64,000 nt of DNA from Hyphomicrobiales bacterium (GTDB lineage Bacteria; Pseudomonadota; Alphaproteobacteria; Rhizobiales; Rhizobiaceae), in assembly GCA_900471485.1 (NCBI GenBank), contig UCEU01000015.1, positions 52,390-116,389 on the forward strand, given 5' to 3'. Positions 12,316 to 20,651 of this stretch are shown here, one piece after another. The notes under the pieces are model-generated. The model saw nothing but the letters and a program-made list of their open reading frames with translations, was not told the origin of the DNA and did not search any database. The first letter of the stretch is position 1, and each line of letters starts with the position of its first letter. The position numbers and the translations under genes are program-made.

Positions 12316-13209
12316 ATGAGACGCGAGGAACTGGTCGATCTCAACGCATTCATGACCGTTGCCGAGGAGCAGAACTTCACGCGCGCAGCCGCCAGGCTGG
12401 GGACGTCGCAGTCCGCCCTCAGCCATACGATCCGACGTCTTGAGGCACGGCTCGGCGTCCGTCTACTCACGCGGACCACGCGCAACGTCGCGCCGACCGA
12501 GGCGGGCGAGCGGCTACTCTCGACCCTACGGCCGGCTCTCGACAGCATCGGCGCCGAGCTGGCCTCGCTCGGTGAACTTCGGGAGCGGCCGGTTGGAAAC
12601 ATCCGCATAACGACCTCGGAACATGCCGCGACGACAGTCCTGTGGCCCGCGCTCAGGAAGTTGCTGCCGGACTACCCGGAGATCAACGTCGAGCTCGTGA
12701 TCGATTCCAGCCTGACCGACATCGTTTCCGAGCGGTTCGATGCTGGCGTGCGTCTGGGGGAAGCTCTGGCGAAGGACATGGTGGCCGTTCGTATCGGACC
12801 GGAGCTGCGGATGGCGATCGTCGCTTCACCTGCCTATCTGGCGGAAAATCCCGCGCCGATCACTCCTCAAGATCTCGCTGCTCATCGATGCATCAATCTT
12901 CGTATGCTCAGCGGCGGCGGTCTGTATGCATGGGAACTCGAGAAGGAAGAACGCGAGCTGCGTGTGCGCGTCGAGGGTCAGCTTGCATTCAACAACACGA
13001 ACATGATCGTGCGGGCCGCGGTCGATGGTTTCGGCCTGGGATTTGTGATGGAAGACCACGTAGACGACCATCTCGCGGCCGGAAGGCTGGTGCGCGTGCT
13101 AAAAGACTGGTGCCCGCCGTTCGCGGGCTATCATCTCTACTACCCGAGCAGGCGGCAACCATCTGCAGCTTTCTCGGTTCTGGTGGATGCATTGAGGTAC
13201 AGGGAATAA
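12316..13209 (+). CDS. LysR-family transcriptional regulator (LysR-3)
   Basis: A 297-residue LysR regulator, third paralogue in this block. The HTH reads FMTVAEEQNFTRAAARLGTS, then QSALSHTIRRLEARLG. The effector domain shares RFDAGVRLGE and YHLYYPSRR with LysR-1 and LysR-2. I see no clear copy of the ATnAG-N5-CTnAT box immediately upstream, unlike the other two. It probably regulates the efflux gene before it or the reductase array. Confidence 0.92.
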   Translation: MRREELVDLNAFMTVAEEQNFTRAAARLGTSQSALSHTIRRLEARLGVRLLTRTTRNVAPTEAGERLLSTLRPALDSIGAELASLGELRERPVGNIRITTSEHAATTVLWPALRKLLPDYPEINVELVIDSSLTDIVSERFDAGVRLGEALAKDMVAVRIGPELRMAIVASPAYLAENPAPITPQDLAAHRCINLRMLSGGGLYAWELEKEERELRVRVEGQLAFNNTNMIVRAAVDGFGLGFVMEDHVDDHLAAGRLVRVLKDWCPPFAGYHLYYPSRRQPSAAFSVLVDALRYRE

Positions 13210-13218
13210 CTGCGGGCC

Positions 13219-13728
13219 ATGTTCGAAACGATGAGAACGAGGATACGAGCCGCCACGGAGGAAGATGTGAACCTGCTCGGTTAGTACGGGGCCGCTCTGA
13301 TGCAACTCCATCACGACTGGGACCGCCAACGCTTCATAGCACCCGGTCCTCGAACGCCGGCAATGTATTCTACTTACTTTCGAAGCCAGCTTGGCAAGGC
13401 TGACGTGATCGTCCTTGCCGCGGAGGTCGACGGCGCCGTCGCAGGCTACGTCTACGCCGGTCTGGAGGGGCCGGACTACATGGCTCTCAGAGGGCCTGCC
13501 GGGGTGATCCACGACATCTTCGTCGACGAAAGCCGAAGACGGCAGGGCATAGGACGCACGCTGCTCTGCGCCGGCGTCGAGCGTCTCGTTGATCTCGGGG
13601 CTACCCAAGTGGTCCTGTCTAGCGCGCATCGGAATGCGGAGGGACAGCGTCTGTTCGCCTCGGCGGGCTTCGCACCGACGATGGTCGAGATGACGCTTCA
13701 GCTCGCTCCCCTGAGGGCGCGTATGTAG
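13219..13728 (+). pseudogene. GNAT acetyltransferase gene interrupted by an in-frame TAG
   Basis: The frame from ATG 13219 begins like a GNAT enzyme (IRAATEEDVNLLG), then meets TAG at 13282-13284. The same frame resumes from ATG 13300 for 142 residues. The acetyl-CoA binding motif RRRQGIGRTLL is intact, preceded by IHDIFVDES. A single substitution (for example from AAG or CAG) would explain the stop. A shorter protein from 13300 lacks the first strand and helix of the fold and may not work. It converges on kptA with a 16-bp gap. A sequencing error cannot be excluded. Confidence 0.7.
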
Positions 13729-13744
13729 AGCGTCGCGTTGGGCG

Positions 13745-14296
13745 TCAGTCTTCCGGGGCCAAGGCAAAACCCAGATACTCGACGGGGACCAAATCTGTGA
13801 GCCAGACACCGTTCTCTGCCTGATAGAAAGAGATGCCAACGTCGAACATTTTTCCGGCTTCGACAGTCAGCACGACCGGACTTCCGTGTCGGCCGCCGAC
13901 TTTGACCGCGGTGTCGCGATCCATCGAGAGATGGACGTGCTGCCGTCGTCCCGGGATCAGGCCTTGCTCCCGGATCGACTCAATGAATCCGGCTGCCGTA
14001 CCATGATAGAGTAGCGCTGGGGGCCTGGAAGGCTGCAGGCCGAGGTCGATCTGGATTGAATGACCCTGAGCAGCACGGATCGACTGTCCATCGTCGGAAA
14101 CCGTGAACCGCTGCTTGTCGTTGTTCTTTACGACGGCATCAAGTGTCGGGCGGTCGAAGGCAGGGTATCCTGCTCCACGGATCCGTTTGATCAGTGGCTC
14201 GATCGCGGTCCAGCCATTTGCATCCAGTGTCAGGCCTAGTCTGCCGGGATCGTGGCGTAGGACCAAGCTCATGAGTTTGCTGATTTCCTTTGACAT
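13745..14296 (-). CDS. kptA: RNA 2'-phosphotransferase (Tpt1/KptA family)
   Basis: A 183-residue enzyme of normal family length. KptA moves the 2'-phosphate from an RNA splice junction to NAD+, the last step of tRNA splicing in eukaryotes; bacterial homologues are active, but their natural target is unclear. Conserved features are visible: LSLVLRHDP-type motif (MSLVLRHDP) at residues 9-17, YHGT in the middle, GRRQHVHLS, and the C-terminal GVWLTDLVPVEYL. The four core catalytic residues (Arg-His-Arg-Arg pattern) appear intact. It stands alone at the edge of the accessory island. Confidence 0.92.
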   Translation of the reverse strand: MSKEISKLMSLVLRHDPGRLGLTLDANGWTAIEPLIKRIRGAGYPAFDRPTLDAVVKNNDKQRFTVSDDGQSIRAAQGHSIQIDLGLQPSRPPALLYHGTAAGFIESIREQGLIPGRRQHVHLSMDRDTAVKVGGRHGSPVVLTVEAGKMFDVGISFYQAENGVWLTDLVPVEYLGFALAPED

Positions 14297-14729
14297 ATCC
14301 GGATCCGATCCTCGTGTGGAAGCGCGCTTCTAGCATCACGAGTTGTTGCTAGCCAAGCGTTGGTCGCTCTATGCAGCCCGCGCGTGGTCCGGACGTTTCC
14401 AGAGATGCGTTTGCTGCGGCCGCACATGCTACAGACATGAAACATGCGCCTTGATGACATCGCAAATATGAAGAAGGCGGCTGACAAAGGAAGCCCCGCT
14501 GGAGCGGGACACGTAGCGAGGAGGTCTTGATCCAAGGAAGGATGAGCCAGCTTACCAAGCGGCTTCGCTCAGACAACTCGTTATTTAGCGTTCTCTGAAG
14601 TAATCCCCAGATCACTGATCGAAAGCATTCGAAGCTACGGCTATGAACTTACGCGACACGTGTGATGACAGCGTATCGGGGCGAGGAAACCGTTGGTGGA
14701 TTTCACGAGAAGAGCCTTTTAATTTTCCA
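14297..14729. other. Non-coding stretch at the island boundary
   Basis: I see no convincing gene in these 430 bases. Short open frames on both strands lack family features and good ribosome binding sites. Composition becomes more AT-rich toward the promoter at 14730. The segment could be the junction where the following accessory genes were inserted, but no attachment site or IS end is recognisable. Confidence 0.4.
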
Positions 14730-14758
14730 TTGACGACCACAATTTTGTTCACTATATG
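14730..14758 (+). promoter_or_regulatory. Sigma-70-type promoter for the TnsA-like/AAA protease operon
   Basis: TTGACG (14730-14735), a 17-base spacer and TATATG (14753-14758) form a near-consensus promoter, about 80 bp upstream of the ATG at 14838. It is the clearest housekeeping promoter seen in the window. Confidence 0.55.
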
Positions 14759-14837
14759 TTCTCGCATGAAGCTAGATCATCGACAACACCAACAACGCTG
14801 ATGTGAACGCCGCTCCGGCGGCACGACCTCCGTTGTA

Positions 14838-15449
14838 ATGGGTATTGTCATGAGTTCAGAACGCTTCGAGCCAGGCGCAAGCGATGAAACGCGCGCCGAA
14901 CAGATCAGCCACCCGCCAAGAGCCACCATCTTCTGCCGAGGCACGCCAGTGTTTCGGTCACGTGCAGCTCGTGATCTGGGCTGCCTTCTCGATGTCGACC
15001 CCGATATAGAAGGATGGGAATGCCAGGCTGTGCGGCTACGGGTCAACGATCGTTGGCACGCCCCCGACTTCCTCATTACCTACCTCGGCGGAGTGAAATG
15101 GCTGGTCGATGCCAGCGAAGAGGAGGGCGATCCCGCGGTGACCGAGGCAGCAATCCGAGAAGGTCACCGGCATCGGTTCATTCCGCGCGAGGAAAGGGAG
15201 AGCGGGTTCCGGCTGCGGAACGCTCACGACCTGCTCCGGTATGGTAACTATCGATGCCCTCTCGGTGATCGCATCCGGATAATTGCCACTCTCGACGAAG
15301 TCGGGTCACTGTCTGTTGCCGAAGCCCTCGGCCTCTTCAGGGAAGTAGCGCCCATGGCAGGTCTCGCATCCCTGATCCTCCAACGAATGCTCGCGATAGA
15401 GCTCGATGACGCTCTCATAACTCCCGACACCATCGTTCGACGTTTATAG
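14838..15449 (+). CDS. TnsA-like endonuclease-fold protein with degenerate active site
   Basis: A 203-residue protein I cannot assign with certainty. Its layout resembles the TnsA endonuclease of Tn7-like elements: SRAARDLGCLLDVDP, then WECQAVRLRV, then APDFLITYLGG and KWLVDASEE, then RNAHDLLRYGNY, and a C-terminal winged-helix-like stretch (SVAEALGLF...). In active TnsA the core is Glu, Asp and a Q/E-x-K pair. Here only the Asp of APDF is clear; the E-x-K position reads D-A-S. It may thus be inactive or bind DNA only. The next gene, a soluble AAA+/M41 protease, starts 9 bases after its stop, so the two form an operon. No transposase (TnsB) or TnsC is nearby. The start could also be ATG 14850. 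Confidence 0.5.
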   Translation: MGIVMSSERFEPGASDETRAEQISHPPRATIFCRGTPVFRSRAARDLGCLLDVDPDIEGWECQAVRLRVNDRWHAPDFLITYLGGVKWLVDASEEEGDPAVTEAAIREGHRHRFIPREERESGFRLRNAHDLLRYGNYRCPLGDRIRIIATLDEVGSLSVAEALGLFREVAPMAGLASLILQRMLAIELDDALITPDTIVRRL

Positions 15450-15458
15450 GGGACTTCA

Positions 15459-17393
15459 ATGCGAAGCATTCCACTGAGCGAGCGTGCTTCAACGCTCGAA
15501 GTGCATACCTATGCCTGCGCCGTCCGAACCGCACTCAGGCGCGGCAAGATCTTTCTCGGCGCCAACCGTCTGCTGGGACTGAGGCTGCCGGGCGGGGCAT
15601 GGATCGACGCATATAAGGATGCCACCGAAACGATCCTGAAATCGGCCGGGCTGGACCGATATGTTATCACGACACTCTCAGCCGCTCCCAAGCCGGGCGA
15701 GGCAGACGCCACGGACGCAATCTATTTCACCACATTCAAGGCGGCAGTGGTCGTCCTGATCCAGGACGGGGCGACAATTCCCAAAGAGTTGGAGGTCGGC
15801 CTCGACGACATTATCGATGTAGCGGATATCGATCCGAGGCATCTGGTTGCAGCGGCCAAATCCTCGGTCGCTCTGGATATGCCGCTCGATATTGCCAGGA
15901 AGCTCGCCGTCTATCCCGCGCGCACATTGTTTCTGGCGCTGCGGCCGGGGCGTTCGCTGGATGTCGTTCTCGAGAAGCTGGAAGCGAGCAAGGAGGTGAA
16001 GTTTGAAAAGGCGAAACCTTGGAAGCCCCGCCTGGAAGAACTAGAAGGCTATGGAGAAGCCAAGCGTTGGGGGCTCGATCTGATCGTCGATCTCAATGAC
16101 TGGCGCCAGAATAAGATCACCTGGGACGATGTGTCGTCAGGCCTGTTGCTGAGCGGCCCGCCCGGCACTGGGAAAACCATGTTCGCGGCGGCGCTCGCTC
16201 AATCGTGTGGCGTCAACTTCGTCGCCACATCGAGCGCACAGTGGCAGAGCAAAGGGCATCTCGGTGATATGCTCAAGGCCATGAGGAGATCGTTCCGCGA
16301 AGCCGAAATAATGGGGCCGACCATCCTGCTCATCGACGAGATCGACTCCATCGGCGATAGATCAGCGTTTACCGGGCAGAACGTCGACTACAACATCGAA
16401 GTCGTGAACGCGCTGCTCGAGTTACTGGACGGTTCCGAGGGCAGAACTGGCGTCGTCGTGATCGGCGCAACGAACTTTCCTGACAAGGTCGATCCCGCTC
16501 TACGGCGACCGGGGCGTCTGGACCGGCATTACGAGCTCGAACTTCCGGATATCGATACGCGAGCACAGATTGTCCGACTTCATCTTGGTGTCCACGAGAT
16601 CGGCGCCGACGACATTCGGACGATCGCAATGGCGACTGTCGGACGCTCCGGGGCGGACTTGAAGCAGTATGTCGCGGACGCGAGACGGCAGGCAAGACGA
16701 CAGCGACGAGCCGTCCAGGCGACAGATATTCTTGGGTTCGTCCCGGCCATCAAGCCGCTCGACCGCGACGAACGCCGGATCGCATGCGTTCATGAGGCCG
16801 GGCACGCTGCAGTTGGCCTCGAATTGTCGGTCGCCGATATCAATCTGGTAGCCGTCGCCAAACAGAAAGTGGCAGGGCAGGCAATGCAAGGCTATGTCCA
16901 GTGGGACATTCCATCCCCCTCGTTCAGCAATCGACAGTCCTACCTGAACAAGATCGCCATGTTACTCGGGGGAATTGCTGCGGAAAGAACGGTCTTCGGC
17001 GAGCACTTTGATGGAGCTGGCGGGTTCGTGGGTTCCGACCTGCAGATCGCGACCGATCTGGCGACACTCATTGTTGCAGCGTTTGCGATGGGCGACACCA
17101 TGGCGTACACGCACGCACCCTCGCCGGAACTCCTTCAGCGCCTCAGGGAAAACGATCTCGGTGTGCGCCAGCAAGTGGAGCGGGTTCTGTCAGAGCAGCT
17201 CGCGCGAGCATGCGAGATCGTTGGCCGGAACCGGACGGGTATCGAGAGGTTGGTGTCGACCCTAGAAGAGCTCGAGGTGATGCCGGGCGACGATGTCCGG
17301 GCGCTCTTGACTCATGCTACCGGCACTTCCGAGAAGCAGAAGTCCCGACGCAGCAAGCGCGATCTGCGAGGAGCATCACCGCCCGACAAGTAA
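15459..17393 (+). CDS. Soluble AAA+ ATPase with M41 (FtsH-like) zinc protease domain
   Basis: A 644-residue ATP-dependent protease. Residues 1-190 form an unrecognised domain with no membrane helix, unlike true FtsH. The AAA+ domain has Walker A GPPGTGKT (233-240), Walker B ILLIDEID (289-296), sensor GATN and arginine fingers in RRPGRLDR (around 350-353). The M41 domain has the zinc motif HEAGH (445-449) and a third-ligand region GSDLQIATDLA with Asp527. The basic C-terminus (QKSRRSKRDLRG) is probably disordered. All catalytic parts look intact. It is coupled to the TnsA-like gene, which suggests a targeted degradation or unfolding role in a defence or mobile-element system. Specific function unknown. 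Confidence 0.8.
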   Translation: MRSIPLSERASTLEVHTYACAVRTALRRGKIFLGANRLLGLRLPGGAWIDAYKDATETILKSAGLDRYVITTLSAAPKPGEADATDAIYFTTFKAAVVVLIQDGATIPKELEVGLDDIIDVADIDPRHLVAAAKSSVALDMPLDIARKLAVYPARTLFLALRPGRSLDVVLEKLEASKEVKFEKAKPWKPRLEELEGYGEAKRWGLDLIVDLNDWRQNKITWDDVSSGLLLSGPPGTGKTMFAAALAQSCGVNFVATSSAQWQSKGHLGDMLKAMRRSFREAEIMGPTILLIDEIDSIGDRSAFTGQNVDYNIEVVNALLELLDGSEGRTGVVVIGATNFPDKVDPALRRPGRLDRHYELELPDIDTRAQIVRLHLGVHEIGADDIRTIAMATVGRSGADLKQYVADARRQARRQRRAVQATDILGFVPAIKPLDRDERRIACVHEAGHAAVGLELSVADINLVAVAKQKVAGQAMQGYVQWDIPSPSFSNRQSYLNKIAMLLGGIAAERTVFGEHFDGAGGFVGSDLQIATDLATLIVAAFAMGDTMAYTHAPSPELLQRLRENDLGVRQQVERVLSEQLARACEIVGRNRTGIERLVSTLEELEVMPGDDVRALLTHATGTSEKQKSRRSKRDLRGASPPDK

Positions 17394-17462
17394 GGCGATG
17401 CGATCACTCCGGCCTTGGTGATTAATGACTGATTGGCACGCCCCGGCAAGGCGTCCGGGCAA

Positions 17463-17491
17463 AGGTCCGACGTCCTCGTAAGGTCGGACCT
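17463..17491 (+). terminator. Hairpin after the AAA+/M41 gene
   Basis: AGGTCCGAC (17463-17471) pairs perfectly with GTCGGACCT (17483-17491) around an 11-base loop. There is no T-tract, so terminator function is uncertain; it lies 70 bp after the stop, between convergent genes. Confidence 0.4.
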
Positions 17492-17557
17492 CCCCAACGC
17501 CCGCCTTCGACGGAAGCGCGACGGGCGCGTCGTGCAGGCGCGGCTTCGACGCGTCAA

Positions 17558-18166
17558 TCACGGGTGGCGACGATTAATTATGGCCAGTACGCCAAGAAGA
17601 CGATTTTGCTGCGTCATCCATGCTTCCATTCCGACGACATTTTTAAGGGCGTCGGTCATCTCGCGGCGAGGAGCTTTCCGAATCGCGGTCGACTGCTCCT
17701 CATTTCGCGCATAGTCAAAGAGCCTGTTGATATACTCCTGCAGGAGTGTCGTATCGTAGAGAAGATCATCAAACTCGACACCATGGTCGCGTCTCTCCCT
17801 GTTGGTCAAGCGAACATGCTGGACCTGGAACCAGGAAACAAGTTCGAAAGTCTTTCGCGCTTCGTTGTCATCGATATGCTCGATAACCTCTTTCAGGGTC
17901 TGCATGGCGACGACGGGTACCGGTGGAAAATCGGCGCCGCTCATTAGAGCTCGCCCGGCACCGCGAGCATACGAGCTCATCTCGCTCAAGGCATCCGGCA
18001 TACGTGCCCGTGATGCGAGCTTTTTGCGATCGAGCGCGTTTTTGTGCCTTCTGTCTTCCCGTAGTGTCTGAACCCACATCATCCAGATCGTTGCCAAGGC
18101 AGCGATCACAGCAATGACGGAACCAACAAGTGTCTGCCATTCTTTAAGCCAGCAATACCAATCCAC
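17558..18166 (-). CDS. Hypothetical protein with one N-terminal membrane helix
   Basis: A roughly 202-residue protein of unknown family. The N-terminus (WQTLVGSVIAVIAALATIWM) is one membrane helix, followed by a charged cytoplasmic region rich in predicted helix. No catalytic motif is recognised. I chose GTG 18166, which has GGGGGAC five bases upstream; a GTG at 18196 would add ten residues. It converges on the AAA+/M41 gene. Position in the island makes an accessory or defence-related role possible, but nothing in the sequence shows it. Confidence 0.65.
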   Translation of the reverse strand: MDWYCWLKEWQTLVGSVIAVIAALATIWMMWVQTLREDRRHKNALDRKKLASRARMPDALSEMSSYARGAGRALMSGADFPPVPVVAMQTLKEVIEHIDDNEARKTFELVSWFQVQHVRLTNRERRDHGVEFDDLLYDTTLLQEYINRLFDYARNEEQSTAIRKAPRREMTDALKNVVGMEAWMTQQNRLLGVLAIINRRHP

Positions 18167-18493
18167 TCTCGTCCCCCAGCCACGCGGTGGTCCCACGACT
18201 CTCTAACAAAGTCAGAAGGTTAATGAACTGTGAACGAGCCCTTGTCATTATCGGTTTGTGTGATGTAAGGTTTTCGAGATTGGTCGCCTCAATGAGTTTG
18301 GGCGGGCCAACGTGAATTGAAATTGAAATGCCAACGTATGCTGGTGCGCAAACTAAACTTCAGACCTGTTTTTACTGAGTGATACCGCAGTAGACGTGGT
18401 GATCTATCCGGTCCAGCAGCCGGGATCTATTCCACAGCACGGCGGCAGAACTCCAACAGTTACAGAGAACCTATAGGGTTCGTGGAGGCTCAC
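18167..18493. other. AT-richer intergenic stretch in the island
   Basis: About 330 bases between two divergent small membrane-protein genes. Base composition is visibly more AT-rich than the flanking catabolic regions. No gene, repeat or hairpin of note is seen; it presumably carries both promoters. Confidence 0.4.
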
Positions 18494-18796
18494 ATGGAAC
18501 GTTGGTTCCAGCTGGGTCGCAGTGGCTTGTTGGATGTGATGCTGTTTGGCGTGCCGGCTGCAACCATCCTCATCCTGGCGATCCTGATCTTTATATTGTT
18601 GACGAAGCCAGCAAAGCTTGGCGTGCGCTTTTTTCACCTGCTGCGCGTGGAGTATGAGGCTTCTCACCGCGCGCCTGTGAAGGCGCAGAGGGCGGAATCT
18701 GAGCCGGATGCCCGTCCGCGCAAATTCCTGCGTAATTCTGCTGCTCCGCGCAGGTCACCATCCTCAACACGAAGGTCTCGGTCACCCCGGCTATGA
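18494..18796 (+). CDS. Small hypothetical membrane protein
   Basis: A 100-residue protein. The segment VMLFGVPAATILILAILIFI (residues about 16-35) is one membrane helix; the C-terminal half is very basic and serine/arginine-rich, probably cytoplasmic. The start ATG 18494 has GGAGG five bases upstream, which is better supported than the in-frame GTG at 18482. The last 40 residues look low-complexity, so the true protein may be real only in its N-terminal part. No family recognised. Confidence 0.5.
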   Translation: MERWFQLGRSGLLDVMLFGVPAATILILAILIFILLTKPAKLGVRFFHLLRVEYEASHRAPVKAQRAESEPDARPRKFLRNSAAPRRSPSSTRRSRSPRL

Positions 18797-18841
18797 GGTC
18801 TCCGAGATGATAGTGGACAGTGCTCGCACTGGACGGCCGAC

Positions 18842-20554
18842 CTATCGTCCCGCCGCCTCGCTCAAAAATCGGTTGATGTCGGTGACGAACGCACGCGCTG
18901 CACCAAGTTCCGGTTTCTTCAGGATATCGCGCGAGACAACTTCCTCAACCCACCTAATGCCCTTGGGTTGAACGTCGCGGTAGAAACCCTCCATCTCGCC
19001 GTTTGGCGCGATGAACAGTCCGAGTTTTGCAAGGTCGACCAACAGGCCTTTAGCTGTGACAGTCGGCTGGCCCTTAGGCATGGCTTGTAGGCCGCCGTCT
19101 TTGATGTGGTCCCATGGCGATGCGTTTTTTGTAAGCTCACGGATCTGCTTTAACGCATCACGCGAAACTGCTGACTTTCCATCAATCGCACTCAGAACAG
19201 CATTCACCTCAGCACGAAATCTGGCGCCACCGATGAACGCGGAATTGATCTCCACCGCTTGCTTGACTTCCGACCATCGCCATTGGTAGTCGGCCCACTG
19301 TCCGCCGAGCGCCTCGATTATCTTCCGCAACGGCTGCTCGTTGTTGAGTACGTCGAAGTCCACAACAGCTGCAACTGGCACATCAACAGCTCTCAGTGCA
19401 GAGACGATTGAGGGCACTTTCGCCTTTCCACCAGAATACGCGTAATGAATATCAAGTCGCTCATCGGGACCGACCGCAGCCGATAACATTGCTTCATAAA
19501 AGCGGCAATCCGCTTCCGCTTCCGCGATAATCACGCCGTCATGGAATAGACCATCCATAATACTGCTGAACCTGAGTACTGGATCGGACCAAAGCGCGGT
19601 AATGGCTTCGTTCTCGAGATGGGAAACTCTCGCTCCGGACGGACTTCTCCTAAGGCGAATGACAGAGACGCGCTTGCCAGCCCCATTCATAAGCCCCTTC
19701 AGAACATCACTGCTATGGGTTGCGATGAGTGTCTGCCGCCCCGATCCTTCCTCGCTGATTATTTCCGCGGCGACACGCGCTTGAGGCGGATGGAGAAACG
19801 CTTCGGGTTCATCGATCAACTGGATGGGTCGATTTTCAGTGATGGCGCGTCCGACCACCGACGCAAGGCTGCGCACGCCATCGCCTTGGCTTTCGAGTCT
19901 ATCTAGGGACTCGATACGATCAACGTAAGAACGAGACATTCTGTCCTCGTCCTCGTGGGGGATGGGACGCTCTCCGACATGAACTGGAATGGTACCTCCG
20001 GCTAGCCTATGAACGACCATGTCTCTTTTGAACGCCCTTCGGAAAGCGTCTGAAACGCGCGCCTCCAAGGCATCATCGGCATACATTCGCTGGAAGGGAT
20101 GTTCGGCGGCGAAGGGTGTACGAGCGTCGAAAGTAGGGGCGGGATCGCAGTCCGACAGTCGTGTCCGTGTGTCCAGCACCGAGATGAGGTAGCGTGCGAA
20201 TAGAGGTCCCATTGGTGTTGCATTGTTGGTGCCCCACCATTCATCAATGTGCGACATATGGAACGAGAACCCTGGCATTCCGACATTGCCGTTCAGCTGC
20301 GCATACGGTTTTATAAGCGACTTCACCTCATCAAGAGACATTTCCCGTCTCACCTCGATTTCCTTTAGAACGACTGGGCGCACGTCGTTCCCGTAGATCA
20401 GTCCATAAATCTCGGATAAGGTTGTGCTCTTACCGGAGTTGTTGGGGCCGATTACGGCAAGGATGCTATCTCCTTTGAGAGAGACTGCGGTCCCATCAGC
20501 AAATATCAGTCTTTGAATATGTGCGTCGAAAAGTGGCTTCTGCTCACGGCTCAT
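18842..20554 (-). CDS. OLD-like ATPase with TOPRIM nuclease-type domain
   Basis: A roughly 570-residue protein of the OLD/RecF-like class. The ABC-type ATPase has Walker A GPNNSGKS (36-43), a signature-like ESQGDGVRSL near 221, Walker B LIDEPEAFLHPPQA (246-259) and an ATHSSD switch region (279-283). A C-terminal TOPRIM-like domain follows, with Glu345 in IIAEAEAD, a GGK motif near 375 and the D-x-D of VVDFDVLN (399-401). OLD proteins are nucleases, several acting in phage defence. The start ATG 20554 was chosen over a TTG at 20614. It lies downstream of the methyltransferase gene on the same strand with about 97 bp between, so the two may be one system. Confidence 0.8.
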   Translation of the reverse strand: MSREQKPLFDAHIQRLIFADGTAVSLKGDSILAVIGPNNSGKSTTLSEIYGLIYGNDVRPVVLKEIEVRREMSLDEVKSLIKPYAQLNGNVGMPGFSFHMSHIDEWWGTNNATPMGPLFARYLISVLDTRTRLSDCDPAPTFDARTPFAAEHPFQRMYADDALEARVSDAFRRAFKRDMVVHRLAGGTIPVHVGERPIPHEDEDRMSRSYVDRIESLDRLESQGDGVRSLASVVGRAITENRPIQLIDEPEAFLHPPQARVAAEIISEEGSGRQTLIATHSSDVLKGLMNGAGKRVSVIRLRRSPSGARVSHLENEAITALWSDPVLRFSSIMDGLFHDGVIIAEAEADCRFYEAMLSAAVGPDERLDIHYAYSGGKAKVPSIVSALRAVDVPVAAVVDFDVLNNEQPLRKIIEALGGQWADYQWRWSEVKQAVEINSAFIGGARFRAEVNAVLSAIDGKSAVSRDALKQIRELTKNASPWDHIKDGGLQAMPKGQPTVTAKGLLVDLAKLGLFIAPNGEMEGFYRDVQPKGIRWVEEVVSRDILKKPELGAARAFVTDINRFLSEAAGR

Positions 20555-20651
20555 CGGTTGCGAATCCTGGATAGCTGTAAAATGTATCCTGTCTCGCAAA
20601 GCGGTGCGCAGCAAGGCTCAGGCTAGCGGATCGCAACTCGGAAAGCGAAGG

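Noticed and set aside
11256..12443. 395-codon frame over the Bcr/CflA gene
   Set aside because: Arginine-rich shadow frame without motifs, overlapping both the transporter and the LysR-3 start.
14838..17393. Tn7-like transposon
   Set aside because: No TnsB, TnsC, TniQ or terminal repeats are visible, and the AAA+ gene carries an M41 protease domain rather than a TnsC type.
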